Below, in pieces: positions 51,113 to 60,731 of a stretch of 64,000 bases of DNA; positions within the stretch are counted from its first letter, which is position 1, and every line of letters starts with the position of its first letter. The notes below the pieces were generated by a model, which had not been told where the DNA came from, ran no database searches, and saw only the letters and a list, made by a program, of their open reading frames with translations. The stretch comes from Bacteroidota bacterium. Its GTDB lineage: Bacteria; Bacteroidota; Bacteroidia; UKL13-3. The position numbers and the translations under genes are program-made. The stretch spans positions 1-64,000 of the forward strand of contig JAIYCU010000024.1 of the NCBI GenBank assembly GCA_027487835.1. Direction: 5' to 3'.

Positions 51113-52801
51113 ATGTCTATGGAAATTGAAAAGCCATCAACTATCTGGAAGGTGATTGGGGCCTCGAGTGTGGGAACACTCATTGAATGGTACGACTTCT
51201 ACATTTTTGGAAGTTTGGCTACTATCTTATCTAAACAGTTTTTCCCAGAAGATCAAGGAACTGCTGCACTCTTATCTACTTTAGCCATTTTTGCCGCAGG
51301 CTTTATTGTTCGTCCTTTTGGCGCATTGGTATTTGGTAGGTTAGGAGATTTACTCGGAAGAAAATTTACTTTCTTGTTAACCTTGGTGTTAATGGGAGGT
51401 TCTACCTTTGCGATTGGTTTGGTACCGGGTTATAAAACCATTGGTATTGCTGCTCCTTTATTAATTTTATTTCTTCGCTTGGTTCAAGGCTTAGCCTTAG
51501 GCGGCGAGTATGGCGGTGCAGCTACTTATGTTGCAGAACATGCTCCTGTAAAACGACGTGGATACTTTACCAGTTGGATTCAAACTACTGCAACCCTCGG
51601 CCTTTTTTTATCTTTGGGCGTGATTCTTTTGACCAGAAATACCTTAGGTGTTGACACTTTTAGCGATTGGGGATGGCGTGTTCCTTTTTGGGTTTCTATT
51701 TTATTGGTAGTGGTTTCAATTTATATCCGACTCAAAATGCAGGAATCTCCTTTGTTTGCTAAAATAAAGAAGGAAGGTAAAGTTTCTAAGAATCCGTTGA
51801 AAGAGAGCTTTGGAAATAAAACCAATTTAAAGATGGTATTACTTGCACTTTTTGGCGCAGTAATGGGTCAAGGTGTTATTTGGTATACTGGGCAGTTTTA
51901 TGCCCAATCGTTCATTGAGAATACTTGTAAAATCGACTTTGAGCAGTCGCGTACCATTTTGCTTTGGGCAATTGTTTTAGCAACGCCTTTTTTTATTCTT
52001 TTTGGTTGGCTAAGTGATATCATTGGAAGGAAATGGATTATGATGGTAGGGATGCTCTTAGGTATCTTAACCTACAGACCTATTTACCAAACCTTTTTAG
52101 ATGATACCAGTGCGGCGAATAAGAGAAGTACTTTTGTTGCCGAAAACTCCGGACTTAAAGATTCTTGGGTAATTCTTGATGCAAAAAATAAACATCAAAT
52201 AATGGTAGTTTCAAAAATTGATACTGTTTTTAGTGATGGCTCTTTGTTTAAGTTTACTACCACTGATACGTTACAATTTGCGCAAGAAGTTACAAGTGCT
52301 GGTATTATTAGCTATGCAAGTGTTGCTGATAGTACCATAATTAAAAGTATAAAGGTTAAAGGTGCAGAGAGCGATGCCGTGTTTATGGGCGAGCTCAGTT
52401 ATGCTTCTGTTAAACCAGCAGTGATAGTTGAAAAAACAATGGGAAGTAGCATTTTCTGGAAAATGATTGCTCTTATTTTTATTCAAATTGTATATGTAAC
52501 GATGGTTTACGGACCTATTGCTGCGTTTCTAGTTGAGTTATTCCCAACCCGCATTCGTTATACTTCTATGTCTTTACCTTATCATATTGGTAATGGCGTT
52601 TTTGGCGGTTTGGTGCCTTTCTTAAGTACCCTAATTATTGAATACACTAAAACGCCTGAAAATCCAATGGGTTCACCTTTGGCGGGTTTGTGGTATCCAA
52701 TGGGTGTAGCTGCAGTATGCTTATTAATTGGTGTACTGTATTTATCCAATAAAATTGATGAAGATGTATCGGATGATGAAAATGATTTTATTCACGCTTA
52801 A
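51113..52801 (+). CDS. MFS transporter of the metabolite:H+ symporter type
   Basis: 562 residues; the ATG at 51119 is an alternative start. It has 12 membrane segments with the MHS-type motifs SVGTLIEWYDFYIFGSLA, GRLGDLLGRK, LRLVQGLALGGEYGGAATYVAEHAP and RGYFTSWIQTTA. This group takes up proline/betaine, citrate, alpha-ketoglutarate or shikimate-like substrates. An extra polar segment of about 115 residues lies at roughly 325-440, between membrane segments of the second half. The substrate is unknown. The porin upstream presumably supplies the outer-membrane step. Confidence 0.9.
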   Translation: MSMEIEKPSTIWKVIGASSVGTLIEWYDFYIFGSLATILSKQFFPEDQGTAALLSTLAIFAAGFIVRPFGALVFGRLGDLLGRKFTFLLTLVLMGGSTFAIGLVPGYKTIGIAAPLLILFLRLVQGLALGGEYGGAATYVAEHAPVKRRGYFTSWIQTTATLGLFLSLGVILLTRNTLGVDTFSDWGWRVPFWVSILLVVVSIYIRLKMQESPLFAKIKKEGKVSKNPLKESFGNKTNLKMVLLALFGAVMGQGVIWYTGQFYAQSFIENTCKIDFEQSRTILLWAIVLATPFFILFGWLSDIIGRKWIMMVGMLLGILTYRPIYQTFLDDTSAANKRSTFVAENSGLKDSWVILDAKNKHQIMVVSKIDTVFSDGSLFKFTTTDTLQFAQEVTSAGIISYASVADSTIIKSIKVKGAESDAVFMGELSYASVKPAVIVEKTMGSSIFWKMIALIFIQIVYVTMVYGPIAAFLVELFPTRIRYTSMSLPYHIGNGVFGGLVPFLSTLIIEYTKTPENPMGSPLAGLWYPMGVAAVCLLIGVLYLSNKIDEDVSDDENDFIHA

Positions 52802-52812
52802 TAATAATTAAA

Positions 52813-53085
52813 ATGAATCAAATAAGAAGAATTTTGGGTTTGGCATGGATGGTATTAGGTCCAGCCGCTATATTTTTTATGATTACCCAGGCTTTGCAAA
52901 AAGTAGGTCTTGCCAACACAAAGATTACTGCTGCTGTTAATGAAGTCGCCAAGCTTTCCGCAGAGGCTGCCAAGCTCAACGTGCAAATGCAATGGGGCAT
53001 AATTATCCTCATCTTTGTGCCAATAGCCATAGGCTTAGTAATTTTTGGTTACTATAGTTTAAAGGGAGAATACGATAGGGATTAA
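52813..53085 (+). CDS. Small two-span membrane protein downstream of the MFS gene
   Basis: 90 residues. There are two membrane segments (LAWMVLGPAAIFFMITQAL; WGIIILIFVPIAIGLVIFGYYSL) joined by an Ala/Lys-rich helix. It resembles the DUF6814 family as I recall it, which I associate with transporter genes in Bacteroidetes; that name is not certain. It starts 11 bases after the MFS stop and is followed at once by a strong terminator, so it is probably an accessory subunit of the transporter. Confidence 0.8.
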   Translation: MNQIRRILGLAWMVLGPAAIFFMITQALQKVGLANTKITAAVNEVAKLSAEAAKLNVQMQWGIIILIFVPIAIGLVIFGYYSLKGEYDRD

Positions 53086-53086
53086 C

Positions 53087-53119
53087 AAAAAAAAGGGGCG
53101 AATATTTCGCCCCTTTTTT
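53087..53119. terminator. Bidirectional terminator between the uptake cassette and menB
   Basis: A-run, GGGGCGAA-TAT-TTCGCCCC, T-run, at the meeting point of convergent genes (stops at 53085 and 53122). The symmetrical A and T runs suit both directions. Confidence 0.92.
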
Positions 53120-53121
53120 GT

Positions 53122-53946
53122 TTATGGAAATTTAGGAAATTTTTTAAAGTCGGGTTTACGTTTTTCAAGGAAAGAGTTCTTCCCTTCTTTCGCTTCATCG
53201 CTTAGATAATATAACAGGGTTGCATTACCTGCCAATTCCTGGATACCTGCTTGTCCGTCTAATTCTGCATTGAAAGCACTTTTTAACATGCGTAAAGCAA
53301 TCGGACTCTTATCCATCATTTTTCTGCACCATTCAATGGTGGTGTCTTCTAAAACGTCTAAGGGCACAACCTTATTCACTAGGCCCATATCAAGAGCTTC
53401 TTGCGCATTATATTGGTCACATAAAAACCAAATCTCTCTTGCTTTTTTCTGTCCAACAACCCTAGCTAAATAAGAGGCACCAAAGCCACCATCAAAGCTG
53501 CCAACTTTTGGGCCGGTTTGACCAAACTTAGCGTTTTCTGCAGCAATACTTAAATCACAAATAACATGTAATACATGGCCGCCGCCAATTGCCCAACCGG
53601 CTACCATGGCTACCACTGGCTTAGGTATTCTTCTAATTTGCATTTGAAAATCAAGCACATTTAATCTAGGAACGCCATCATCTCCCACATAGCCTCCATG
53701 GCCGCGTACACTTTGATCACCGCCACTGCAAAAGGCTTCTCCGCCTTCACCTGTTAATATTATACAATATACGTTTTCGTCTTGTCTGGCCAATTCCATT
53801 GCTTCACTCATTTCCTTTACGGTTAAGGGTGTAAATGCATTGTGAACCTGCGGACGATTGATACTGATTTTTGCAATACCATCATAAAATTGGAACAAAA
53901 TTTCTTTGTATTCCTTAATGGTTTGCCAAGGATATTTAGATTGCAT
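53122..53946 (-). CDS. menB: 1,4-dihydroxy-2-naphthoyl-CoA synthase
   Basis: 274 residues, normal length. It has the crotonase fold with [34 protein letters not shown] and [18 protein letters not shown], all characteristic of MenB. It closes the second ring of menaquinone from o-succinylbenzoyl-CoA. menD lies 34 bases upstream on the same strand, so the two form a menaquinone operon in the order menD-menB. Confidence 0.97.
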   Translation of the reverse strand: MQSKYPWQTIKEYKEILFQFYDGIAKISINRPQVHNAFTPLTVKEMSEAMELARQDENVYCIILTGEGGEAFCSGGDQSVRGHGGYVGDDGVPRLNVLDFQMQIRRIPKPVVAMVAGWAIGGGHVLHVICDLSIAAENAKFGQTGPKVGSFDGGFGASYLARVVGQKKAREIWFLCDQYNAQEALDMGLVNKVVPLDVLEDTTIEWCRKMMDKSPIALRMLKSAFNAELDGQAGIQELAGNATLLYYLSDEAKEGKNSFLEKRKPDFKKFPKFP

Positions 53947-53980
53947 ATGTTAAATATATTACTGTTTAAACAAAAGGAAA

Positions 53981-55675
53981 TTAATCTAGTTTCAATTTTA
54001 AAAATGTTAGAATGGCTTCTTGTGAAGCAGGTGCTGTAAAATCCAATTCAATGACGGTCAAGCTTTGTTGGGTTTCGGTTTGAACCAAACATTGTTGCAG
54101 TTGAATTGGGTTTGCTGCCAATTGGTGTTTTACTTGATAAGAAAGACAGATTTGAGCAAGGTCGCGTTTAATAGGCGTTGTGAAATATGAAAGCTCATTT
54201 GGATGATTTTTTGGGCCTTCAATCCAATTAAAAATATTGCCTCCTTGGTTATTGAGCACAAGGATGCTTAAGTTACTTGGGAGATTTTGCAGCCAAAGGG
54301 CATGTTCATCATAAATAAATGATAAATCACCAAGGAGTAAGTAAACTTTTTGTGAAGGCCTAGCCTTGGCAGTTCCAATAGCAGTGCTTAGGCTTCCTTC
54401 AATTCCACTTGTTCCTCTATTGCAATATATTTCCAAGTCATTTCTCCCATTTACATTCCAGCTTACCCAGCGCACAGCAGAGCTGTTGCCAACTTGTAAA
54501 ATACTATTGGCAGGTAAGAGGTCTATAATTTGCTTTACGCAGGTGGGTTCACACCATATTTCTTGTTTGTGAAAAGAGGATACCTTAGATTCTAATTGCT
54601 GCTGAAAATTTTTCCAAACATTGAAATAGGCTTTCCCTTCTTGGTTATCATTTTCTTTTTGTTTGGCCAATGCGTTGATATACGGTATTTCTTGGGCGCA
54701 TAAGTGGTGCGTCATATTGCCCCAAGTATCAATGGGATTTTCTGAAGCTTGCAACCTAAAATGGTAGGAAGGTGTAATTGATTTTAGCCATGTTTTTAAC
54801 GACTTTGAAATCATAGGTCCACCGAAAGAAAGGATTAAATCTGGCTTTAATAATTCTAACTGCTCGTCTGAAAGTGATTTAAGTAAAAAGTCGAAGTTTG
54901 AAATGCATTTTACTTGGTGTTGGTTTGCACAAATATCTGCTAATATTACTACGCTTTGTTGTTCACATATGGTTTGTAAGGCATCCGATAAAGCTTGAGA
55001 TTTTGGCCATTGCCCCACAATTATTAATTTCTTTTTACTTTGCTTCCAAGCCTCCATAAATCCTTCGAAGAAGGGGAGTTGAATGGCGCCTCTTTTTAAT
55101 AAATTGGCGGTGCCATTTGGCTTGTTTGCTTGGTAGTGTTCGAAATCATAATTATAAAGAGGCTCTCTTAAGGGCACATTTATATGAACAGGCCCATAGC
55201 CTTTCTCAGACAAACTAGTTTCTAGTGCATTGCTTACAATTCTTTCTGTTAAATTGAAGTCGATATTATCTTCTTCAAAGCAAAGTAATTCATGACTGCC
55301 TAATACGTGTTTACCAAAAATGCCTTTCTGCATAATCATTTGGCCATCTTGTTGGTTTAACAATTCTGGTGGCCTATCTGCCGAAAGCACCAAGAGCGGT
55401 ATTTTTTGGTAATAGGCTTCTGCAATGGCTGGAAAAAAGTTAACAGTTGCCGTTCCAGAGGTGCAAATAAGTGCAACCGGTTTTTGCTGCTGTTGGGCCA
55501 TGCCAAGCGCTATAAATCCTGCGCTTCTTTCATCTATGACGCTGTGACAAGTGAAGGCTTGATTATGGGTGAAGGCATATACCAAGGGGGCCGACCTACT
55601 GCCTGGACAAATGATGGCATCGGTAACACCATACTGGGCACAAACCTCTGCTATTGTAAAAACATGTTGTTGCAA
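53981..55675 (-). CDS. menD: 2-succinyl-5-enolpyruvyl-6-hydroxy-3-cyclohexene-1-carboxylate synthase
   Basis: 564 residues. It is a thiamine-diphosphate enzyme with CPGSRSAPLVYAF and the catalytic region DERSAGFIALGMA near the N-terminus. SADRPPEL and a C-terminal cofactor region (NRGTSGIEGSLSTAIG, LLLGDLSFIYD) follow. It joins isochorismate and 2-oxoglutarate in menaquinone synthesis. It carries GGTTCAAACC copy 7. The 125-base gap before it holds copy 8 and a short inverted repeat (TCCTAAA-C-TTTAGGA at 55745-55759). Confidence 0.96.
   Translation of the reverse strand: MQQHVFTIAEVCAQYGVTDAIICPGSRSAPLVYAFTHNQAFTCHSVIDERSAGFIALGMAQQQQKPVALICTSGTATVNFFPAIAEAYYQKIPLLVLSADRPPELLNQQDGQMIMQKGIFGKHVLGSHELLCFEEDNIDFNLTERIVSNALETSLSEKGYGPVHINVPLREPLYNYDFEHYQANKPNGTANLLKRGAIQLPFFEGFMEAWKQSKKKLIIVGQWPKSQALSDALQTICEQQSVVILADICANQHQVKCISNFDFLLKSLSDEQLELLKPDLILSFGGPMISKSLKTWLKSITPSYHFRLQASENPIDTWGNMTHHLCAQEIPYINALAKQKENDNQEGKAYFNVWKNFQQQLESKVSSFHKQEIWCEPTCVKQIIDLLPANSILQVGNSSAVRWVSWNVNGRNDLEIYCNRGTSGIEGSLSTAIGTAKARPSQKVYLLLGDLSFIYDEHALWLQNLPSNLSILVLNNQGGNIFNWIEGPKNHPNELSYFTTPIKRDLAQICLSYQVKHQLAANPIQLQQCLVQTETQQSLTVIELDFTAPASQEAILTFLKLKLD
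54077..54086 (-). repeat. Dispersed decamer GGTTCAAACC, copy 7
   Basis: Exact match on the minus strand within TTGGTTCAAACCGA, encoding LVQTE in menD. Confidence 0.7.
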
Positions 55676-55765
55676 TTTTGGCTACTTTATGGCTTCAATA
55701 TTACTAAAAAACTAGCCAAACTAGGTAGCCAAATCCTTATCAATCCTAAACTTTAGGATATTTTT

Positions 55766-55775
55766 GGTTCAAACC
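55766..55775 (+). repeat. Dispersed decamer GGTTCAAACC, copy 8 (intergenic)
   Basis: Exact match within TTGGTTCAAACCGA in the gap between menD and the DUF5686 gene, so here no coding constraint can explain it. Confidence 0.75.
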
Positions 55776-55800
55776 GAAAAATAATAGACCTATACCTGCT

Positions 55801-58317
55801 TTAAAATTGTAGGTTCAACCCAATATTAATACCAAATTTTCTAGTGTTTAAATGGTTATGGTAATTAAGTCTGTGTACAAAACCAATAGAGGCAATTTTT
55901 AAAATATTTTCTATGCCATAGCCTAATTCAAAATAAGGCTCATTATTGCTAAAGGTATAAATGGGAGAGGTTTGTCTGCCTAAATTATCAAGGCTTGCAT
56001 TTGCAGCTAGATTGGCGTTTGAAATGGTTCCATAAGCGGCTTTTACCACTGCAAAATTTCTTAGTTTTAATTTGTTTACCCATGGAATATGGTTAAAAAG
56101 AACGCCTTCAAAATGTTGGGTATAGGAGGTATGTATAAAGGCATCACTAATAAACTCATAGTTGTTCATGAGGCTATAATTATAATCGCTGTAAATGATA
56201 CTTTCATTTCCCCTAGCTACATCTAACAAAGGATAAGGAAGTGCGCCAAAAATTTTACCTGTATATACATACCAATCAGCAGTGCCGGCCCAAGATGTAT
56301 TCATGTGATGTGATACAATTAGGTTAAGTTTATCATATTCAAAATTGCTTCCGGCTAGCCCTCTTAAACCTCTTTGGTAGCTAAAAATCATCACAGGTAA
56401 TTTTGCCCTTTCTGCCCTAAACCTGTCATGTCCTCTAGAAATCATAATTTCTTTATAGGCCCAACGCGCCTCAAACCCAATAGAGCTGTTGGTAAAACTG
56501 CTTCTTAAACTTGGCACTTCGCCAGGGTTGGTAATGGCTGTGGTATAGGCAAAAGAAAAATCTCCTAAGGGCTTAAAGGTATTGTAATCAAATAGAAATT
56601 TGAGGGTCCAATTGCTGGAGAAAGTTTGTGTAAAGCTCAAGTTAATTTCTTCGGTTCTGTTCAACCTAATATTGGGAGAAAAGAAGTTAAAGAACTGAAA
56701 GAAGCCGCCTGCCAAGGCATAGCTAATGGGCGAGTTGGTAATGCCTAAAATATCATTGTCTTTCCTATAACGTGCAGAGGCTACTGTCCAGCGGCGGGCA
56801 TCAATAATATAATCTAAGCCAACTCTATATTTAAATTCTTTATCAAGCGTACCGTAAGCTAAGTAAGTATTAAAAACAAATTTCTGGCTAAAATCATAAT
56901 TGGTTTTAAAGCCTAATCTTAGTCTAAGGCCCTCTACTTTATTAAAGGCTAGAATATTCATGTAAGGTCCCCAATCTAGCTTTCCAATTCTTTTATAGCC
57001 TTCAACTACTGTATGCACCACATCTACATAAGTTTTAACTATGGGGAGATTATTTACAGAATCTACCTTTTCAAACATTTCCTTTTCTATAGACGATAAG
57101 GGTTCGGTACGTTTTTCTTCCCAGTATTCAATTTTTTTGTCTGTTGCATTTTCTAAGGTTACAATGGGGTAATCAAAAAACTCTTTATTTAAGCCCACAT
57201 TGGTTTCTATTTGGGTATAGGCATTATAAAAGCCAGCCACCATGCCAGAGCCATTTTTTTGCAAGCGTTCAAAGTCGAAGATGATGCGGCTTTTAGAAGT
57301 AATCCAAGGATTTTCTTTGGTGGGCTGCATTTCTTGTTGAATTTTTATCCTTTGTACAAAGTTTACATTGGCATCTTTACCAATGGTAAGGTCAACTTGT
57401 TTTAAGGCAAAAGTGCTATCCGCAATCCAAATGAGTCCTTCAAATCCTAAGTCTTGTCTTCTGCGAAGGTTAAGTTGAATTTTAAAGCATTTTGTGCCTT
57501 CAATTTCAACCGAGTCTAGCAAGGAAAATATATAATAATAATGCGCAGCATCAGCAATAGGAGAAACAAAATCTTTGTTTAAGATTCTTATAAAATTATT
57601 GTTAAGATTATAGTGATGTAATTGCCCACCCATTAAATCCATCAGGTATGAGTTGGCTTCAATGCCAATGCCAGAGTATTTACTCCCCTCAATTACTTCC
57701 TTCCCTTTGCCAATACTTTTTAGGTAATAATATTTAGAAAAGGTTTCGCTTACAAATACAGGCAGAATGTGTTTTCCTTCAGAATTTCGCATTTGATGGA
57801 TGGTATCAAAAAGCGTTTTAAGGGGCTTAAAAACTTTAGAATTTTTCATTTCCTCCGAGATGTTGGTCAATGAAATATCTACCTTGCTGTAGGAGTTGTA
57901 TTGATAGGCTGTAATTTCGTCTTGGTTAAGTGCCTTTCTATTTTCTCTTGCGGCATCAATAATTCTTAGGGCTGGGTTTATCCCTGGCCGTATCACCGCC
58001 TCTTTCATTTCAAAGGTTTGTTCGTTTAGCTCAATAAGCACATTTTGGCTAAGCCCTGTTTTTACTTTAAGTTTATAAAGTTTATACCCTACATAGCTTA
58101 CTAAAAGGGTATCAATTGGGTGTTTAGAGCTAATTTTAAACCTTCCTTCAAAGTCGGAGGTAGTTCCGCCGGGAAATCCTTTAAAACCAATGCTAACATA
58201 AGGAAGTGCTTCTTTGGTTCTTTGGTCTTGTATTTTTCCTGTTATAATGGTTTCGGTTTGACCCAATACTAAAAAAGGAAGCGTGTAAAAAAGTAGAAGG
58301 AGTGAGTAAATTTTCAT
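55801..58317 (-). CDS. DUF5686 outer-membrane protein with carboxypeptidase-like regulatory domain
   Basis: 838 residues. A signal peptide (SLLLLFYTLPFLVLGQ) precedes a CarboxypepD_reg-like beta-sandwich (ITGKIQDQRTKEALPYVSIGF, then GTTSDFEGRFKIS) at about 24-105. The remainder is a long beta-rich region ending in a barrel-type strand (FGINIGLNLQF). This arrangement is typical of the Bacteroidetes DUF5686 family, whose function is unknown. The start lies one base after the stop of the cyclophilin gene, so the two form an operon. Confidence 0.88.
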   Translation of the reverse strand: MKIYSLLLLFYTLPFLVLGQTETIITGKIQDQRTKEALPYVSIGFKGFPGGTTSDFEGRFKISSKHPIDTLLVSYVGYKLYKLKVKTGLSQNVLIELNEQTFEMKEAVIRPGINPALRIIDAARENRKALNQDEITAYQYNSYSKVDISLTNISEEMKNSKVFKPLKTLFDTIHQMRNSEGKHILPVFVSETFSKYYYLKSIGKGKEVIEGSKYSGIGIEANSYLMDLMGGQLHHYNLNNNFIRILNKDFVSPIADAAHYYYIFSLLDSVEIEGTKCFKIQLNLRRRQDLGFEGLIWIADSTFALKQVDLTIGKDANVNFVQRIKIQQEMQPTKENPWITSKSRIIFDFERLQKNGSGMVAGFYNAYTQIETNVGLNKEFFDYPIVTLENATDKKIEYWEEKRTEPLSSIEKEMFEKVDSVNNLPIVKTYVDVVHTVVEGYKRIGKLDWGPYMNILAFNKVEGLRLRLGFKTNYDFSQKFVFNTYLAYGTLDKEFKYRVGLDYIIDARRWTVASARYRKDNDILGITNSPISYALAGGFFQFFNFFSPNIRLNRTEEINLSFTQTFSSNWTLKFLFDYNTFKPLGDFSFAYTTAITNPGEVPSLRSSFTNSSIGFEARWAYKEIMISRGHDRFRAERAKLPVMIFSYQRGLRGLAGSNFEYDKLNLIVSHHMNTSWAGTADWYVYTGKIFGALPYPLLDVARGNESIIYSDYNYSLMNNYEFISDAFIHTSYTQHFEGVLFNHIPWVNKLKLRNFAVVKAAYGTISNANLAANASLDNLGRQTSPIYTFSNNEPYFELGYGIENILKIASIGFVHRLNYHNHLNTRKFGINIGLNLQF

Positions 58318-58318
58318 T

Positions 58319-59218
58319 TTATGGAAGCAAGCGCATCGTCATGCGAATATTTTCTTGTGGCCTATCCGCGGTGCCAGTTGGTTTTTCTGCAATTCTATCT
58401 ATTACTTCAAAGCCAGAAATAACTTCCCCAAAAACAGTGTAGCTTCCATCTAAATGGGGAGCCCCCCCTTCATTGATATAGGTTCCCATTTGGTCTAGGT
58501 TAACTTTTTCGGCATCTGGGAATTGTTGTGCATACATTTTATCTACTACCTGTTGCAAGTTGGCCATATAGGTTCTAAGTAATTCTTTATCGCCACTTTG
58601 TTGAATTTTATAAACAGCAGCTTGCACGGTGTCTCTTTGGTAGCAACTGTATAAAATGCTTTGTTTGTTGTTCATGTTTCTCGAGTTGAGAATTTGCTCA
58701 AGCTCTTGTTGCGTAAATTTCCTGCCTTGCACAATATAGAATTGGCAACCACTGCTTGCACGCTCTGGATTATTGTCTCTAGCGGCTGCCAAGGCACCTT
58801 TTTTATGAAAGAGGTCTTTGTTAAACTCTCCCGGGATTTTATAGCCCACATCTCCATTGCCTAGCATGGTTGTAGAATCTGCATTTTTGGAGATAGGGTC
58901 GCCCCCTTGAATCATAAATGTTTTAATAACCCTATGAAACAATAAACTATCATAAAAGCCTTCCTTTACTAATTTAATAAAGTTGTCTCTATGCAAAGGA
59001 GTTTCGTTATAAAGCTTAACTACAATTACCCCATAATTGGTGGTAATTTCTACCTTTTGTTCTGTAGGGGCTGCTGGTCTTTTAACGGTAGTATGTTTAG
59101 GTTTAGGAGGTGTAGGTTTTGTATTGGTAACTGGTTTTTTGGGTGTTGTTTTTACCTGGGCTTGCAAAAAGCCTGTTAACAGCAAGTATACACTTACTAG
59201 CAAAGCAATTTTTCTCAT
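58319..59218 (-). CDS. Periplasmic cyclophilin-type peptidyl-prolyl isomerase
   Basis: 299 residues. A signal peptide (IALLVSVYLLLTGFLQAQ) is followed by a Pro/Lys/Thr-rich linker, then a cyclophilin domain with FHRVIKTFMIQGGDP and SSGCQFYIVQG. About 75 extra helical residues are inserted between QGRKFTQQEL and the C-terminal VFGEVISGFEVIDRI. It probably assists folding of envelope proteins, perhaps the DUF5686 barrel encoded one base downstream. Confidence 0.93.
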   Translation of the reverse strand: MRKIALLVSVYLLLTGFLQAQVKTTPKKPVTNTKPTPPKPKHTTVKRPAAPTEQKVEITTNYGVIVVKLYNETPLHRDNFIKLVKEGFYDSLLFHRVIKTFMIQGGDPISKNADSTTMLGNGDVGYKIPGEFNKDLFHKKGALAAARDNNPERASSGCQFYIVQGRKFTQQELEQILNSRNMNNKQSILYSCYQRDTVQAAVYKIQQSGDKELLRTYMANLQQVVDKMYAQQFPDAEKVNLDQMGTYINEGGAPHLDGSYTVFGEVISGFEVIDRIAEKPTGTADRPQENIRMTMRLLP

Positions 59219-59281
59219 CGTTTATTTTTTAGTTTAGACGTTAATTTTAGCTAAAGGGTTGGGTCGAACCAAGATAATTAA

Positions 59282-60607
59282 TTAATTCAATAGGTGCCAT
59301 AAGGCATCCATATAGGCAGGGTCTTTTATTTTTTCTTCTGCATTGTTGGCAATGATGTGTTCTAGGAGTGCATCATTCTTTTTCCCTTGGTCAAGAGCAT
59401 ATTTGTAACCACTCAGGCTAAAGGTAGTTAGTTCGTATTGAGACTTAAACTGAGTTGGATATAATTCAGTTAATTCATGTTCGATGTGTTTTTTATGCAG
59501 AAAATGTTTGTCGCCCACCTTATCTGCCATTTCGTAGTAGTTTTGAATGGCAAGGTCGGCAATGGCATCTGCATTGGGTTTTCTTTCTTTTTGGTATTCA
59601 TCAAATATCGTATTCCAATCGTCGCCATACTTTTCGATCATATTGTCTAGCACCACTATGTCTTCAAAGCTACAGTTCATGCCTTGTCCATAAAATGGTA
59701 CTACAGCATGGGCTGCATCGCCAGCAAGGGCAAGTTTATCACCTTTCACCCAAGGATAGCATTTTACGGTCACTAAACTAGAAGTTGGGTTGGCCATATA
59801 ATCTTCTAACAGGGTTGGCATCATTGGCACTGAATCTGCAAAGTGTTCTGCAAAAAAAGCACTAACATCTTCTTTGGTTTTAATGCCCTCAAATACTTCA
59901 AAAGGCATAAAGAGGGTACAGGTAAAATCTCCAGCTGGATTGGGTAGGGCAATCATCATAAAAGAGCCACGTGGCCAAATATGCAATGCATTTTTCTCCA
60001 TTCTAAAGCTATTATTTTCACCTTCTGGTATTACAAGTTCTTTATAGCCCACATGCAAGTAGCTTTGCGAATAGTTAAACCTATCACTTACTTGTAATTT
60101 ACCTCTAGTGGCGGCAAAGGCGCCATCTGTTCCAATAATGCGTGTGCCTGTAACTGTTTTTGAGCTGCCATCTTCTAAGGTAAAGGTAGCAGTTGTTTGG
60201 TCCACATCCACATCGGTGCAACGGGCATTAAAAAAGATGTTGATGTTTTCAAATTCATCTGCCAGTTCAATTAACTTTTGGTTGAGTCGTCCTCTAGAAA
60301 CCGAGTTAATGGCTTGTCCGTCTTTTCCATAGGGATGGTAAGAGAGTTCGCCTGTTTTGCTGTGCATCATGCGGCCATACATTGGAATGGCATCGGCAAG
60401 AATTTCCTTGTCAAGTCCAATTTTTTTTAAGGCATTTAAGCCACGAGTACTCAAGGCAAGGTTAATAGATCTGCCTTGGTAAACACTTGCTTTACGCATA
60501 TCTGGACGGCGTTCAAAAAGGTTCACTTCAAACCCTCTTTTGGCCATATAAATTGCGGCTAAACTTCCGGCTAAACCGCCGCCAATAATGGTAATTTTTT
60601 CTGCCAT
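59282..60607 (-). CDS. kmo: Kynurenine 3-monooxygenase
   Basis: 441 residues. The FAD motif is IIGGGLAGSLAAIYMAKRG, followed by GRSINLALSTRGLNALKKIGL and SVSRGRLNQKLIELA. GDAAHAVVPFYGQGMNCSFED is a strong match to KMO. It hydroxylates kynurenine in tryptophan breakdown toward 3-hydroxyanthranilate and NAD. Kynureninase lies 2.3 kb upstream on the same strand, with a phosphatase gene between. Confidence 0.95.
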   Translation of the reverse strand: MAEKITIIGGGLAGSLAAIYMAKRGFEVNLFERRPDMRKASVYQGRSINLALSTRGLNALKKIGLDKEILADAIPMYGRMMHSKTGELSYHPYGKDGQAINSVSRGRLNQKLIELADEFENINIFFNARCTDVDVDQTTATFTLEDGSSKTVTGTRIIGTDGAFAATRGKLQVSDRFNYSQSYLHVGYKELVIPEGENNSFRMEKNALHIWPRGSFMMIALPNPAGDFTCTLFMPFEVFEGIKTKEDVSAFFAEHFADSVPMMPTLLEDYMANPTSSLVTVKCYPWVKGDKLALAGDAAHAVVPFYGQGMNCSFEDIVVLDNMIEKYGDDWNTIFDEYQKERKPNADAIADLAIQNYYEMADKVGDKHFLHKKHIEHELTELYPTQFKSQYELTTFSLSGYKYALDQGKKNDALLEHIIANNAEEKIKDPAYMDALWHLLN

Positions 60608-60681
60608 AATAGTATAACGCTATATCTAATTTCAGTGCAAAATAGGGTTTCTTTTATTTTATTCAATTTGAACCAAAACAA

Positions 60682-60713
60682 AAAAGCCAATTCCTGCTAA
60701 GGAATTGGCTTTA
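60682..60713 (-). terminator. Rho-independent terminator of the PhoD-like gene
   Basis: AAAGCCAATTCC and GGAATTGGCTTT with a short loop (13-bp stem counting the T-A closing pair), followed on the minus strand by a T-rich run (complement of 60676-60685). Confidence 0.85.
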
Positions 60714-60731
60714 AGCTTAAAAAAAGTGTGC

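Noticed and set aside
55745-55759. TCCTAAA-C-TTTAGGA considered as a terminator of the DUF5686 gene
   Set aside because: The hairpin is short and AT-rich and no T-run follows on the minus strand.
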